This document shows positions 1 to 7,421 of a stretch of DNA of 64,000 bases, piece by piece. The stretch is taken from positions 419,368-483,367 of the forward strand of contig NZ_LN909045.1 of NCBI RefSeq assembly GCF_001486585.1, read 5' to 3'. Source of the DNA: Paenibacillus senegalimassiliensis. GTDB taxonomy: Bacteria; Bacillota; Bacilli; Paenibacillales; Paenibacillaceae. Under the pieces are notes generated by a model that was not told the origin of the DNA, did not search any database, and saw nothing but the letters and a program-made list of their open reading frames with translations. Positions within the stretch are counted from its first letter, which is position 1, and the number at the start of each line of letters is the position of its first letter. The position numbers and the translations under genes were made by a program.

Positions 1-66
1 CAGGTCCCGCGCATGCGAAGTCCCCATGTTACCGATGCCGATGATGCCAAACCGTACTTTGTTCAT
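1..66 (-). CDS. Gfo/Idh/MocA family oxidoreductase, N-terminal fragment
   Basis: Only the first 22 codons are in the window; the rest lies beyond the left edge. The readable N-terminus has a GIIGIGNMG stretch, the glycine-rich first turn of a Rossmann NAD(P)-binding fold as found at the start of Gfo/Idh/MocA sugar dehydrogenases. An AGGGAG ribosome binding site precedes the ATG. It is divergent from the AraC regulator at 252, so that regulator may control it. The family call rests on a short stretch; any Rossmann oxidoreductase of similar start is possible. Confidence 0.6.
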   Translation of the reverse strand, partial: MNKVRFGIIGIGNMGTSHARDL

Positions 67-131
67 GTTACTCCCTGCCTTTCTTATGTAACTTAACGCT
101 CTTAGCTTAGCTTGAATTGGGGGGAAAGAGA

Positions 132-233
132 ATGGCAAGGATTAAGAAGGTTTTGCACAATATTAAGGTGAATTCGATAAATGGAGATGTTACAATAGAA
201 CCAGGATTTCTAAAAATGAAAATGCTTACTTAA
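132..233 (+). CDS. Possible 33-residue small protein upstream of the AraC gene
   Basis: A 33-codon frame opens with ATG behind a G-rich Shine-Dalgarno (GGGGGGAAAGAG) much like the one before the AraC gene, and ends 18 bases before it. The peptide starts MARIKK and ends in a lysine- and methionine-rich tail; no family is recognised. Against it, a plausible promoter (TTGCAC at 153, 17 bp, GATAAA at 176) lies inside the frame, in which case it would be untranslated leader. Low confidence. Confidence 0.25.
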   Translation: MARIKKVLHNIKVNSINGDVTIEPGFLKMKMLT

Positions 234-251
234 AAATAGAGGGGGAAGAGA

Positions 252-1079
252 ATGAACGAGATCGACCATCTCACTGGACGTTTGCCTGAGAGCTTGACCG
301 TAACCGTCACGCATGCCCAGTTAAAAAGCGGTTTTCTCGGGTGGAACCGGATGGAGCAGGCCCCTCGTTTTAACCGGCTGTATTTCATTCCCCAAGGCGA
401 GGGTTCGGTGATTATTAATGGTGTCACCTACTACCCGCAGCCTAACCAGTTGATGATTATGCCAGCGGGGACAAGCCAAACGACCTTTACGTCGCCGGAG
501 AACCCGTATACCCGTTATTTTTGTCATTTTGACGCTCAGGTGGGGGAGTGGCCGCTGTTCCATGCCGGGAGCAAGCTGTACATTAGCCATGCCAAGAACC
601 CCGAACACGTGAAGGTGATCTTTGACGATTTAATTCACTTGTTCCAAGTTGGCGGACCGTTTGCGGGGTTAAGGATGCAAGCCTGCTTGTTAAATTTGCT
701 GGCCTGCTGCCTGGAAGAGGGCGGCTACAGCGATTATCTGAAGGATTATATGCAATTTACGGAACGCAACAAGCTTGGGGACGTGTTGCGGTACGTTCAG
801 GAGCATATCGGTGAGCCGATTGAAATAGAAACGTTAGCTGACATTGTGCATCTACATCCGAATTACTTCATTCCCTATTTCAAAAAAATTATGGGCATTA
901 CACCGATGCATTACGTACAGCGCAAGCGCATGGAGGAGGCCAAGCGGCTGCTGACCTATACGGACGATAGCATCGCCACCGTGGCTGAGAGCCTGGGCAT
1001 GCAACTGGCCCATTTCTCCCGCCAATTCAAGAGCCATGCCGGAATCTCGCCAACCGCCTACCGAAGCTGTACTCGTTAG
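252..1079 (+). CDS. AraC family transcriptional regulator
   Basis: A 275-residue regulator with an N-terminal cupin-like sensor region (about residues 20-150) and a C-terminal double helix-turn-helix (about 175-272) that includes ETLADIVHLHPNYF and the typical second-HTH run ESLGMQ...FSRQFKSHAGISP. This layout fits AraC/XylS activators that sense a sugar or related ligand in the cytoplasm. The start has a strong GAGGGGGAAGAG site 4 bases upstream. It stands divergent from the truncated Gfo/Idh/MocA oxidoreductase at the left edge, which is its most likely target. The ligand is unknown. Confidence 0.9.
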   Translation: MNEIDHLTGRLPESLTVTVTHAQLKSGFLGWNRMEQAPRFNRLYFIPQGEGSVIINGVTYYPQPNQLMIMPAGTSQTTFTSPENPYTRYFCHFDAQVGEWPLFHAGSKLYISHAKNPEHVKVIFDDLIHLFQVGGPFAGLRMQACLLNLLACCLEEGGYSDYLKDYMQFTERNKLGDVLRYVQEHIGEPIEIETLADIVHLHPNYFIPYFKKIMGITPMHYVQRKRMEEAKRLLTYTDDSIATVAESLGMQLAHFSRQFKSHAGISPTAYRSCTR

Positions 1080-1094
1080 GGTTGTCCTTCGGCG

Positions 1095-1146
1095 CTTCCT
1101 ATAGTACTATCTGCTAATAGACGTTAGCAGATAGTACTATAGGAAG
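1095..1146 (+). repeat. Perfect 23-bp inverted repeat with 6-base loop
   Basis: Two 23-base arms (1095-1117 and 1124-1146) are exact reverse complements around the loop TAGACG. The right arm ends in AGGAAG, which begins the ribosome binding site of the phosphatase gene at 1157, so the RNA hairpin would bury that site. There is no T-run after it on the plus strand. It may be an operator, a translation-control hairpin or the remains of a small palindromic element. Confidence 0.8.
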
Positions 1147-1156
1147 AGGGAGAACC

Positions 1157-1645
1157 ATGGATAACGACAATCAACAAATCGGAGTGTTATTTGTATGCCT
1201 GGGGAACATTTGCCGTTCACCCATGGCGGAAGCCGTCTTTCGGCACTTGGTGAATGAAGCGGGCTTAAGCGAACGGGTGTTGATCGATTCCGCGGGAACC
1301 GGGAATTGGCACACCGGGAAGCCGCCCCATGAAGGGACCCGCCGTATTCTGGATCAATATGCCATCTCCTACGAGGGCCTTGCCGCCAGACAAGTAGCGG
1401 TAGATGACTTCTCGCGTTTTAATTATATTGTAGCTATGGATAATCAGAATGAGCAGGATTTGCATGCCTTGGCCCGGAAGGCCGATGCCAAAATTGTCAA
1501 GCTGCTTGATCTGGTCCCGGAATCCAAGCTCAAGGAGGTCCCGGACCCGTACTTTACCGGGAACTTTGAAGAAGTATATGAGATGGTACAGCAGGGATGC
1601 CGCGCGCTTCTGGAACTGATTCGGCAGGAAGCGCCTCAGGTTTAG
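1157..1645 (+). CDS. Low-molecular-weight protein-tyrosine phosphatase
   Basis: A 162-residue cytoplasmic phosphatase of normal family length. The P-loop C(X)5R is C14 to R20 within VCLGNICRS, and the general-acid loop is D130 in VPDPYF. These are the complete catalytic residues of the family, so activity is expected on phosphotyrosine or phosphoarginine; the latter is known for the Bacillus homologue YwlE. The gene is monocistronic, between a perfect inverted repeat that overlaps its ribosome binding site and its own terminator. No kinase partner is adjacent. Confidence 0.93.
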   Translation: MDNDNQQIGVLFVCLGNICRSPMAEAVFRHLVNEAGLSERVLIDSAGTGNWHTGKPPHEGTRRILDQYAISYEGLAARQVAVDDFSRFNYIVAMDNQNEQDLHALARKADAKIVKLLDLVPESKLKEVPDPYFTGNFEEVYEMVQQGCRALLELIRQEAPQV

Positions 1646-1691
1646 AACCTGGTTCAGCCAGTGGCAATGTCCCTGGCTCTGTATGATAAGT

Positions 1692-1746
1692 AGAGGATAC
1701 CCGGTGCGTCTGCATGACGGCGCAATCGGGTATCCTCTTTCATTTT
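1692..1746 (+). terminator. Terminator of the phosphatase gene
   Basis: A 12-bp perfect stem (1692-1703 with 1727-1738) is followed by a T-rich tail TTTCATTTT. Confidence 0.85.
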
Positions 1747-1760
1747 GCAGCACACAAATT

Positions 1761-1789
1761 TTTACAATCCAGGTTTGCTGCGCTATAAT
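1761..1789 (+). promoter_or_regulatory. SigA-type promoter of the GntR gene
   Basis: TTTACA at 1761, a 17-bp spacer and a consensus TATAAT at 1784, 45 bases before the gntR start codon. The sequence AGACAT directly after the -10 box (1790-1795) matches the half-site of the palindrome in the downstream operon promoter (2719-2742), which suggests autoregulation. Confidence 0.8.
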
Positions 1790-1833
1790 AGACATACGGA
1801 CAACGTGACATCTTAATCAATTAGGAGGATATA

Positions 1834-2586
1834 ATGGGGAATTTTACGTCTTATGAACTGGAAAAAAACAGTCCGATTCCTTTATATTTTCAACTTAAAG
1901 AGGACATGATCCACAAAATTATGAATGAGGAACACAAGGTTGGGGAGAGCTTACCATCGGAGACTCAGTTGATGTCCATGTATGGGGTGAGCCGGACAAC
2001 GGTCAGACAAGCTATCGATTTGCTGGTTAGCGAGGGTTATCTGGAGAAGCGCAGGGGCGTGGGAACCTTCGTGACCAAACCACGGCTGAACCAATGGGAT
2101 CTGGCCGAGCTTCGCAGCTTTAATGAAGAAGCCAGTCGCCAAGGTCTGACGGCCCGTACACAGTTGCTGAGTATGCGTCAGGTTAAGACCAACGATATAC
2201 TCAAGGGCGTTTTTGGCGAAGGGCCAACCATTTATCATCAACTGGAGAGGTTGCGCTTTATCGAACATGAGCCTTCCGTGCTGGTGACGACGTATGTGCC
2301 GGCCGATCTGGCCCCTGATCTGGAACGGTTTAATTTTTCGGAGGTATCGCTGTTCGCTATTTTAAGAGAGCATTACAACCTGAAAATCATTTATGCCAGC
2401 AAGACCTTCCGGGCGGTGAATGCCAGTCCTGAGGATGCATTGGCCCTGAAGGTGCCGCCGAATTTTGCCATCCAGTTGGTGGACACGATCACTTACGATG
2501 ATAAGGATCAGCCGGTGGAATACTCCGTATCCAGGGACCGGGGGGACCTGAATCGCTTCAAGGTGCTGCTTCGCCACAAGGAATAA
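1834..2586 (+). CDS. GntR/HutC family regulator with UTRA domain
   Basis: A 250-residue repressor-type protein. Residues about 12-80 form the GntR winged helix (LPSETQLMSMYGVSRTTVRQ, then GYLEKRRGVGTFV), and about 100-245 form a UTRA ligand domain (HQLERLRF, EYSVSRDRGD). UTRA regulators usually bind sugar phosphates or related metabolites and are released from DNA by them. A TAGGAGG site precedes ATG. It lies directly before the PTS/hexulose operon on the same strand, with its own promoter and a terminator between, so it is the obvious regulator of that operon. The effector is unknown; an imported sugar phosphate is likely. Confidence 0.92.
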   Translation: MGNFTSYELEKNSPIPLYFQLKEDMIHKIMNEEHKVGESLPSETQLMSMYGVSRTTVRQAIDLLVSEGYLEKRRGVGTFVTKPRLNQWDLAELRSFNEEASRQGLTARTQLLSMRQVKTNDILKGVFGEGPTIYHQLERLRFIEHEPSVLVTTYVPADLAPDLERFNFSEVSLFAILREHYNLKIIYASKTFRAVNASPEDALALKVPPNFAIQLVDTITYDDKDQPVEYSVSRDRGDLNRFKVLLRHKE

Positions 2587-2600
2587 TAAATTCAAAGAAA

Positions 2601-2659
2601 ACCTGTTGCGTCACTTTTCTGCGTCTAAACGGAGAAATGAAGGCAACGGGTATTTTTTT
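2601..2659 (+). terminator. Terminator after gntR
   Basis: ACCTGTTGC (2601-2609) pairs with GCAACGGGT (2643-2651) with one G-T pair; an inner imperfect stem is present and a T-run ATTTTTTT follows. It separates the regulator from the operon. Confidence 0.75.
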
Positions 2660-2672
2660 ATCTTTTTTTAAA

Positions 2673-2686
2673 TGAAAGCGCTTGAC
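2673..2686 (+). promoter_or_regulatory. cre box overlapping the operon -35
   Basis: TGAAAGCGCTTGAC matches 11 of 14 positions of the CcpA operator TGAAAGCGCTTTCA and overlaps the TTGACA hexamer. A CcpA complex bound here would block RNA polymerase, giving carbon catabolite repression. Confidence 0.65.
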
Positions 2687-2711
2687 AAAAGATAGGAAGC
2701 AATGTCATTAT
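2682..2711 (+). promoter_or_regulatory. Promoter of the PTS/hexulose operon
   Basis: A consensus TTGACA at 2682 is followed after 18 bp by CATTAT at 2706 (4 of 6). The -10 is not perfect, which fits a controlled promoter. Confidence 0.6.
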
Positions 2712-2718
2712 AACGTTA

Positions 2719-2742
2719 AGACATAACGACGTCATGATGTCT
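2719..2742 (+). promoter_or_regulatory. 24-bp palindromic operator candidate
   Basis: A near-palindrome with outer arms AGACAT and ATGTCT and a GACGTC core; 20 of its 24 positions are symmetric. It lies just after the -10 region, where a GntR repressor would act. It overlaps the ATG at 2734, which argues that this ATG is not the start of the next gene. Confidence 0.6.
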
Positions 2743-2772
2743 CTAACAAATAGCAGAGGGGCGGGACAGAGG

Positions 2773-3564
2773 ATGAATAGCGATTGGTTGAACTTGGGCA
2801 AGAAGGTCATCATCGTCACTGGCGGCAGCTCAGGAATTGGCGCACATATTGTGCAGAGCCTGAGCGAGAGCGGTGCCCAGGTCGTGGTTGCCGACCTTAC
2901 CGGCAGCAGCGAAGGTAATATTGATTTTATACCCTGCAATATTACGGATAAACAACAGGTAGAAGAGATGATTCGTAACGTGGTCGACAAATATGGCCAC
3001 ATTGACGGTTTGGTGAATAACGCTGGGGTCAATCGCCCCAAACTGCTCGTAGATTATTACCACGGAGACAAGGGCCATGAATTTAATGAACAGGATTTTG
3101 ATTTTATCTTCAATGTGAACGTGAAGGGTGCTTTTTTCTGTACGCAGGAGGCGGCCAGAGTCATGATCGGGCAACAATCGGGAGTCATTGTCAATGTAAG
3201 CTCTGAAGCTGGTATGGAGGGCTCGACGGGCCAAAGCATCTATTCAGCCACGAAGGGGGCGCTAAATTCCTTTACATTATCTTGGGCGAAGGAACTGGGC
3301 CGATTCAACATTCGGGTAGTGGGGATTGCACCGGGAATTAATGAGCCGACCCCGATGGGGAACCCTGAGCATGTGAAGGCACTGGCCTATACTCGCGGAG
3401 TAGAATCCGACCATGTTGCCGTCGATTATATGAAGGTAATCCCGCTAGGCCGACGAGGAAGAATAGAAGAGATAGCTGATTTGGTTACTTATTTGCTGTC
3501 AGACCGCGCTACGTATATATCCGGGACCACGGTGAACATTACGGGCGGCAAGTCTCGTGGTTAA
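2773..3564 (+). CDS. Short-chain dehydrogenase, sorbitol-6-phosphate 2-dehydrogenase (SorD)-like
   Basis: A 263-residue NAD(P)-dependent SDR: TGGSSGIG cofactor loop near residue 18, NNAG in the middle, and the catalytic Ser and YSATK pair 13 residues apart. The overall sequence, including the long insert DYYHGDKGHEFNEQDF and the TTVNITGGKSRG end, resembles SorD-type hexitol-phosphate dehydrogenases, which interconvert a hexitol 6-phosphate and a ketohexose 6-phosphate. An in-frame ATG at 2734 falls inside the operator palindrome, so the ATG at 2773 with AGAGGGG 11 bases upstream is preferred. It is the first gene of the PTS operon and probably acts on the imported phosphate. The exact substrate is inference. 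Confidence 0.85.
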   Translation: MNSDWLNLGKKVIIVTGGSSGIGAHIVQSLSESGAQVVVADLTGSSEGNIDFIPCNITDKQQVEEMIRNVVDKYGHIDGLVNNAGVNRPKLLVDYYHGDKGHEFNEQDFDFIFNVNVKGAFFCTQEAARVMIGQQSGVIVNVSSEAGMEGSTGQSIYSATKGALNSFTLSWAKELGRFNIRVVGIAPGINEPTPMGNPEHVKALAYTRGVESDHVAVDYMKVIPLGRRGRIEEIADLVTYLLSDRATYISGTTVNITGGKSRG

Positions 3565-3594
3565 TGGGGAAGGTGCGCAATGCACAGGGATTTT

Positions 3595-3608
3595 AGAAAG
3601 CGCTTTAA
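3595..3608 (+). promoter_or_regulatory. Second cre box, inside the operon
   Basis: AGAAAGCGCTTTAA matches 12 of 14 cre positions. It lies in the 101-base gap between the dehydrogenase and EIIA. It could act as a CcpA roadblock on the PTS genes or control a weak internal promoter downstream. Confidence 0.65.
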
Positions 3609-3665
3609 TTGTAGATTGAGCAAGGTTTGAACTTCAGGCATATGAACGGGACAGGAGGCTGAAAT

Positions 3666-4085
3666 ATGAGCACAACACCATGGATTATTCTCATTACGCA
3701 TGGCACCTTTGGCGAGGAGCTTAAGAAGAGTGCCGAACTCATTATTGGAGAAATGCAGGACGTATACTGCTTCTCTCTATTAGCCGGAATGGAGTCCAAG
3801 GCATTAATTGAAACGATTGAACGACATATGGCTGAAGCTCCCCGGGCTTCTATTTTTCTGACGGACCTGTATGGAGGAACCCCCTCTAACATCGGGGCTT
3901 ACTTCGCCAAGAAGGAAGGATATTCAGTGGTATGTGGTCTGAACCTGCCGATGCTGATTGAGGCGGAGAACCGCAGGTCTTTGGGAGAATGGGAAGGGAT
4001 CGAGGAGAAGATCATTGCGTTCGGGACGGAAGGCATTCGTGATATTTCAAAAATCATCAAGGAAAGGAAGGGATTACTGTGCTAG
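3666..4085 (+). CDS. PTS mannose/sorbose family EIIA
   Basis: A 139-residue single-domain EIIA of the mannose (Man/Sor/Lev) family. The phospho-acceptor is His12 in ILITHGTFGEEL; the conserved DLYGGTPSN loop follows around residue 72. It accepts phosphate from HPr and passes it to the EIIB encoded next. An AGGAGG site lies just upstream. The EIIB start overlaps the last 7 bases. EIIA and EIIB are separate proteins here, as in sorbose and levanase operons, not a fused ManX-type protein. Confidence 0.93.
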   Translation: MSTTPWIILITHGTFGEELKKSAELIIGEMQDVYCFSLLAGMESKALIETIERHMAEAPRASIFLTDLYGGTPSNIGAYFAKKEGYSVVCGLNLPMLIEAENRRSLGEWEGIEEKIIAFGTEGIRDISKIIKERKGLLC

Positions 4086-4573
4086 AGGGGATCAAGTTGG
4101 TACGAGTCGATTTCAGATTGATTCATGGTCAGGTTGTTACCAAGTGGAGCAATACGGTAACGGCGAAAACAATCGTTGTCGTCAACGACGAGTTGTCGGA
4201 AGACGAGTTCATGGCAGATATCTACGTAATGGCAGCGCCTCCCGGTATCCAGGTCGAGGTGCAATCGATCACTTCCTTTGTTGAATCAGCGCAGGGAGGG
4301 AGCTATGACCAAGGCAGCGTTCTGGTGTTGTTCAAGAACATTGAGGATGTGCGCAGGGTAGCGGAGCAAGGCGTTAAGTTCGCAGCGGTGCAAATTGGGG
4401 GTCTTGGCGCGGCAGGTAACAAGACCTCGGTGGTCAAGGGAATTTCCATTGACCGGGATGATGCGGATCATCTGCTGTATCTGAAAGAACAAGGCGCCGA
4501 AGTTTCGTTCCAGGTCACCCCGGAGGAAGCCCGCCTTCCGCTGGACAAAGCTTTAAAAAAATTGGGGGTATAA
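4079..4573 (+). CDS. PTS mannose/sorbose family EIIB
   Basis: A 164-residue EIIB. The phospho-acceptor is His16 in RVDFRLIHGQV; most relatives have RVDDRLIHGQV or RIDDRLIHGQV, so Phe12 replaces a usual Asp. The family end (LKEQGAEV...DKALKKLGV) is complete. It starts with GTG, overlapping the EIIA stop, with AAGGAAGGGA upstream, which implies translational coupling. It phosphorylates the incoming sugar or polyol at the membrane. Confidence 0.92.
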   Translation: MLEGIKLVRVDFRLIHGQVVTKWSNTVTAKTIVVVNDELSEDEFMADIYVMAAPPGIQVEVQSITSFVESAQGGSYDQGSVLVLFKNIEDVRRVAEQGVKFAAVQIGGLGAAGNKTSVVKGISIDRDDADHLLYLKEQGAEVSFQVTPEEARLPLDKALKKLGV

Positions 4574-4576
4574 GCC

Positions 4577-5326
4577 ATGGAAATGTTGGCAGTAAGCATT
4601 TTTGCCGGTTTATGGTATTGGATTTGTAAGACGGATATCGGTTATGCCATTACCCATGCCATTCGCCAGCCTTTGTTCGCCGCACTTCCCATCGGACTGA
4701 TGATGGGTGATGTCAAGCAAGCGATGATTATCGGGGCCGCGGTGCAAATTCTGTATATCGGTCTGGTTGCCGCCGGTTCGAATCTACCAGCCGATGATTG
4801 TCTGGCTGGCCTGATCGCTATCCCGATTGCCATCGGTTCTGGCCTGACTCCAGCGCTGGCTATTGCCATCGCGGTACCGGTTGGGGTGATGGGGGTGTTC
4901 GTTGACCAATTACGCAAGACGGTAAACGTCATGTTCGTGCATATGGCCGACCGTTACGCCGAAGAGGGCAATACTCGCAAAATTGTGCTTGCTTCGGTTG
5001 TTTATCCTACCGCACTAAGTTTTTTCTTCCGCTTTCCTATTCCATTCTTTGCGATTCTCTACGGTGCCGATGCGGTCAATAACTTCATGAACAGTGTGCC
5101 GGAATGGCTCATCCACGGCTTTAGCGTTGCGGGAGGCTTGCTGCCAGCCCTCGGGTTCGCCTTGACGATGTTCGTCATCGGGAAGAAGGAGTTGTTCCCG
5201 TGGTTTATCCTGGGCTACTTCCTGGTGCAGTTCAGTGGTATCCCGGTAATCGGGGCAGCGATCTTTGGCTTGTGCGCGGTTCTCTTGATTAACTATTACA
5301 ACAATCGGAAGAACGTGGAGGGGTGA
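4577..5326 (+). CDS. PTS mannose/sorbose family EIIC
   Basis: A 249-residue integral membrane component with about six to seven hydrophobic segments (for instance residues 27-52 and 65-105). The family signature LMMGDVKQAMIIGAAVQILYI appears as a run of Gly- and Ala-rich segments near residue 45. Together with EIID it forms the translocation channel. The start ATG is 3 bases after the EIIB stop, with a GGGGG site inside the EIIB end. Confidence 0.92.
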   Translation: MEMLAVSIFAGLWYWICKTDIGYAITHAIRQPLFAALPIGLMMGDVKQAMIIGAAVQILYIGLVAAGSNLPADDCLAGLIAIPIAIGSGLTPALAIAIAVPVGVMGVFVDQLRKTVNVMFVHMADRYAEEGNTRKIVLASVVYPTALSFFFRFPIPFFAILYGADAVNNFMNSVPEWLIHGFSVAGGLLPALGFALTMFVIGKKELFPWFILGYFLVQFSGIPVIGAAIFGLCAVLLINYYNNRKNVEG

Positions 5327-5331
5327 GGTCG

Positions 5332-6183
5332 ATGACGGAAATACAACAAACGCCGGATGCCGCCGCCGAGAACGGACGGCTGATTACCGAAAAGGATATT
5401 CGCCGCAACTGGTTGACTTACTATATCGTTGCCGAGATGGGAATCTCCTACGAGCGGCTGCAGGCACTGGGTTTTACGACGGCTATGATTCCTATATTAA
5501 AGAAGCTGTATCCCGATCCGGAGGATTTGAAGGAAGCGCTGAAGCGTCATCTTATCTTCTATAATACCGAGGCTGTGTTTGGCTCTCCGGTCAACGGCAT
5601 CGTCATTGCCATGGAGGAACAGAAGGCCAAGGGCGAGCCTATCACGGACAAATCAATTACCGGGATGAAGACCGGGCTGATGGGACCCATGGCCGGGATT
5701 GGCGATTCTATTGACTGGGCTACGCTTAAGCCGATTATATTTGCACTGGCAGCTACCTTGTCGGCATCCGGGAGCATCATTGGCCCCTTCGTATTGCTCT
5801 TATTGCCGCTGATTCAAATTCTGATTGGACTTCGGTTATCGGTCTACGGGTATCGGGCAGGCAAGGCATCGATTCGGGAGTTGCTGCATTCCGGACGAAT
5901 TAAGGAGCTCATCCTGGGGGCGAGTACACTTGGTCTATTCATGATGGGAGCACTCTCCTCAACCTACGTGAAGCTCAGCACCCCGCTGCAATTCAACTTC
6001 GGGGGCGGGAACGAGCCTTTCGTCTTACAGAATATTCTGGACGGGATTATCCCCGGCTTGCTACCACTGATGGCCGTGCTTGGCCTGTACTGGTGGCTGA
6101 ATAAGAAGAATCAGAATTTCACCGTCATCATGCTGGTTATTATTGCAGTCAGCGTCATTGGCGCGGTAACCGGAATTCTCTAA
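5332..6183 (+). CDS. PTS mannose/sorbose family EIID
   Basis: A 283-residue membrane protein unique to the mannose PTS family. The cytoplasmic N-terminal half has TEKDIRRNW, the RHLIFYNTE stretch and TGLMGPMAGIGDSI; hydrophobic helices follow from about residue 140 to the C-terminus, which ends in the membrane. A GTG at 5323 is in frame and overlaps the EIIC stop, but ATG 5332 has the better-spaced GGAGGGGTGAGG site. It completes a full EIIABCD set, so the operon can import and phosphorylate its own substrate. Confidence 0.92.
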   Translation: MTEIQQTPDAAAENGRLITEKDIRRNWLTYYIVAEMGISYERLQALGFTTAMIPILKKLYPDPEDLKEALKRHLIFYNTEAVFGSPVNGIVIAMEEQKAKGEPITDKSITGMKTGLMGPMAGIGDSIDWATLKPIIFALAATLSASGSIIGPFVLLLLPLIQILIGLRLSVYGYRAGKASIRELLHSGRIKELILGASTLGLFMMGALSSTYVKLSTPLQFNFGGGNEPFVLQNILDGIIPGLLPLMAVLGLYWWLNKKNQNFTVIMLVIIAVSVIGAVTGIL

Positions 6184-6233
6184 AAGGAAGCTTGAATATA
6201 TGAATCGATAGTCAGCAAAAGAGGTGCTTGCAT

Positions 6234-7415
6234 GTGAAAGCCGTTCATTTCGGAGCCGGAAGCATCGGCAGAGGATTTATTGGTGATTTGCTGCATCAAT
6301 CGGGATATGAGATTACGTTCGTTGATATCGATCCCGGCCTGATTGCTCAGCTTAACCGGGACCAAGCCTATGATTTGTATGTGATTGAAGAAGGGTATGC
6401 CAAGAGAACCATCGATCGGGTAAGGGCCGTCTCCTCGATGAGCGACAAGGCGGCGGCGGTGGAGGCCTTGGCGGAAGCGGATTTGATTACGACTTCCGTC
6501 TGGGCGGATAACTTGTCGCGAATTGCTCCGGTTCTGCTGGAGGGGCTTCAAGCCAGACAGAGGCTCGGGCGAAGCCGTATCAATATTTTGGCCTGCGAGA
6601 ATGCCATGTTCAACTCGGAGTTGCTGCGAAGCAGCATTCTGGAGGTAGCAGGGGAGGCATTCAGTAAGGAGTTGGACGAACTGGCCGCTTTCCCCAACAC
6701 CGCGGTAGACCGACTTGTGCTGGAGGATCGAAGGGACGACAGGGCCGTCATTCATATCGGACGCGACCATGAATTGGTTATTGAGCAGAGCAAGCTGGCA
6801 GTTCCGGGAAGTCAGCCCATTCAAGGGGCCGTGTACACGGACAATTTGCAGAAATATCTGGAACGCAAGCTATACATTATTAACTGTGGCCATGCCTGGG
6901 CCGGTTATGTCGGGCACGTTCATGGCTATGACATCATTCAGGACGTATTTCATGATGAGATTCTACTGGATCAAGTGCTGGAGGCCATGTTGGAATCCGC
7001 GCGATTGCTGGAAGTTAAATATGGTTTTCAGCTTGAAGAATTGGCGGAGTATATCGAGTTTGCCGTGAACCGCTTCAAGACACCAGGAGTGACAGATACA
7101 ATTAACCGGGTCTGTCGCTCACCGATTCGCAAGCTGGGTACAGACGACCGACTGGTAGGTCCTTGCCTGGGCTGCGAGGCCTCCGGGCTGGAGAACCGTC
7201 GGTTGTTACAAGGAATTGCGGCTGCGTTCCTCTTCCATAACCCGGAGGATCAGCAGGCGGAGGAACTCCAAAGCGATGTAGCCCGGTTAGGCATCGGCCC
7301 GGCGGTGGAGCACTACACCGGAATTCAGACAGGGAGCCGGCTGCATGGTGAAATAACGGCATATTATGAGGAGCTTTTCCTAATCAGAAGCCAACAGAGG
7401 GAAGGGAGGGGCTGA
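6234..7415 (+). CDS. Mannitol-1-phosphate 5-dehydrogenase-like polyol-phosphate dehydrogenase
   Basis: A 393-residue member of the polyol-specific long-chain dehydrogenase family. The N-terminus (MKAVHFGAGSIGRGFIG) is a Rossmann motif that closely matches E. coli MtlD. The catalytic K-x4-N-x2-H is complete as K212, N217, H220. Family chemistry is NAD-linked oxidation of a hexitol phosphate to a ketohexose phosphate. A TTG 6 bases upstream is in frame, but AAGAGGTG is best spaced for the GTG at 6234. A mannitol EII is not nearby, so the substrate may be another hexitol phosphate. Two different polyol-phosphate dehydrogenases in one operon suggest an epimerisation by oxidation and reduction. 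Confidence 0.85.
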   Translation: MKAVHFGAGSIGRGFIGDLLHQSGYEITFVDIDPGLIAQLNRDQAYDLYVIEEGYAKRTIDRVRAVSSMSDKAAAVEALAEADLITTSVWADNLSRIAPVLLEGLQARQRLGRSRINILACENAMFNSELLRSSILEVAGEAFSKELDELAAFPNTAVDRLVLEDRRDDRAVIHIGRDHELVIEQSKLAVPGSQPIQGAVYTDNLQKYLERKLYIINCGHAWAGYVGHVHGYDIIQDVFHDEILLDQVLEAMLESARLLEVKYGFQLEELAEYIEFAVNRFKTPGVTDTINRVCRSPIRKLGTDDRLVGPCLGCEASGLENRRLLQGIAAAFLFHNPEDQQAEELQSDVARLGIGPAVEHYTGIQTGSRLHGEITAYYEELFLIRSQQREGRG

Positions 7416-7421
7416 ATCCAC

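Noticed and set aside
1095..1146. Terminator of the AraC gene
   Set aside because: The hairpin is perfect but has no T-run after it on the plus strand.
2734..2772. Upstream ATG start of the SorD-like dehydrogenase
   Set aside because: It falls inside the operator palindrome, has no ribosome binding site, and adds residues before the normal SDR N-terminus.
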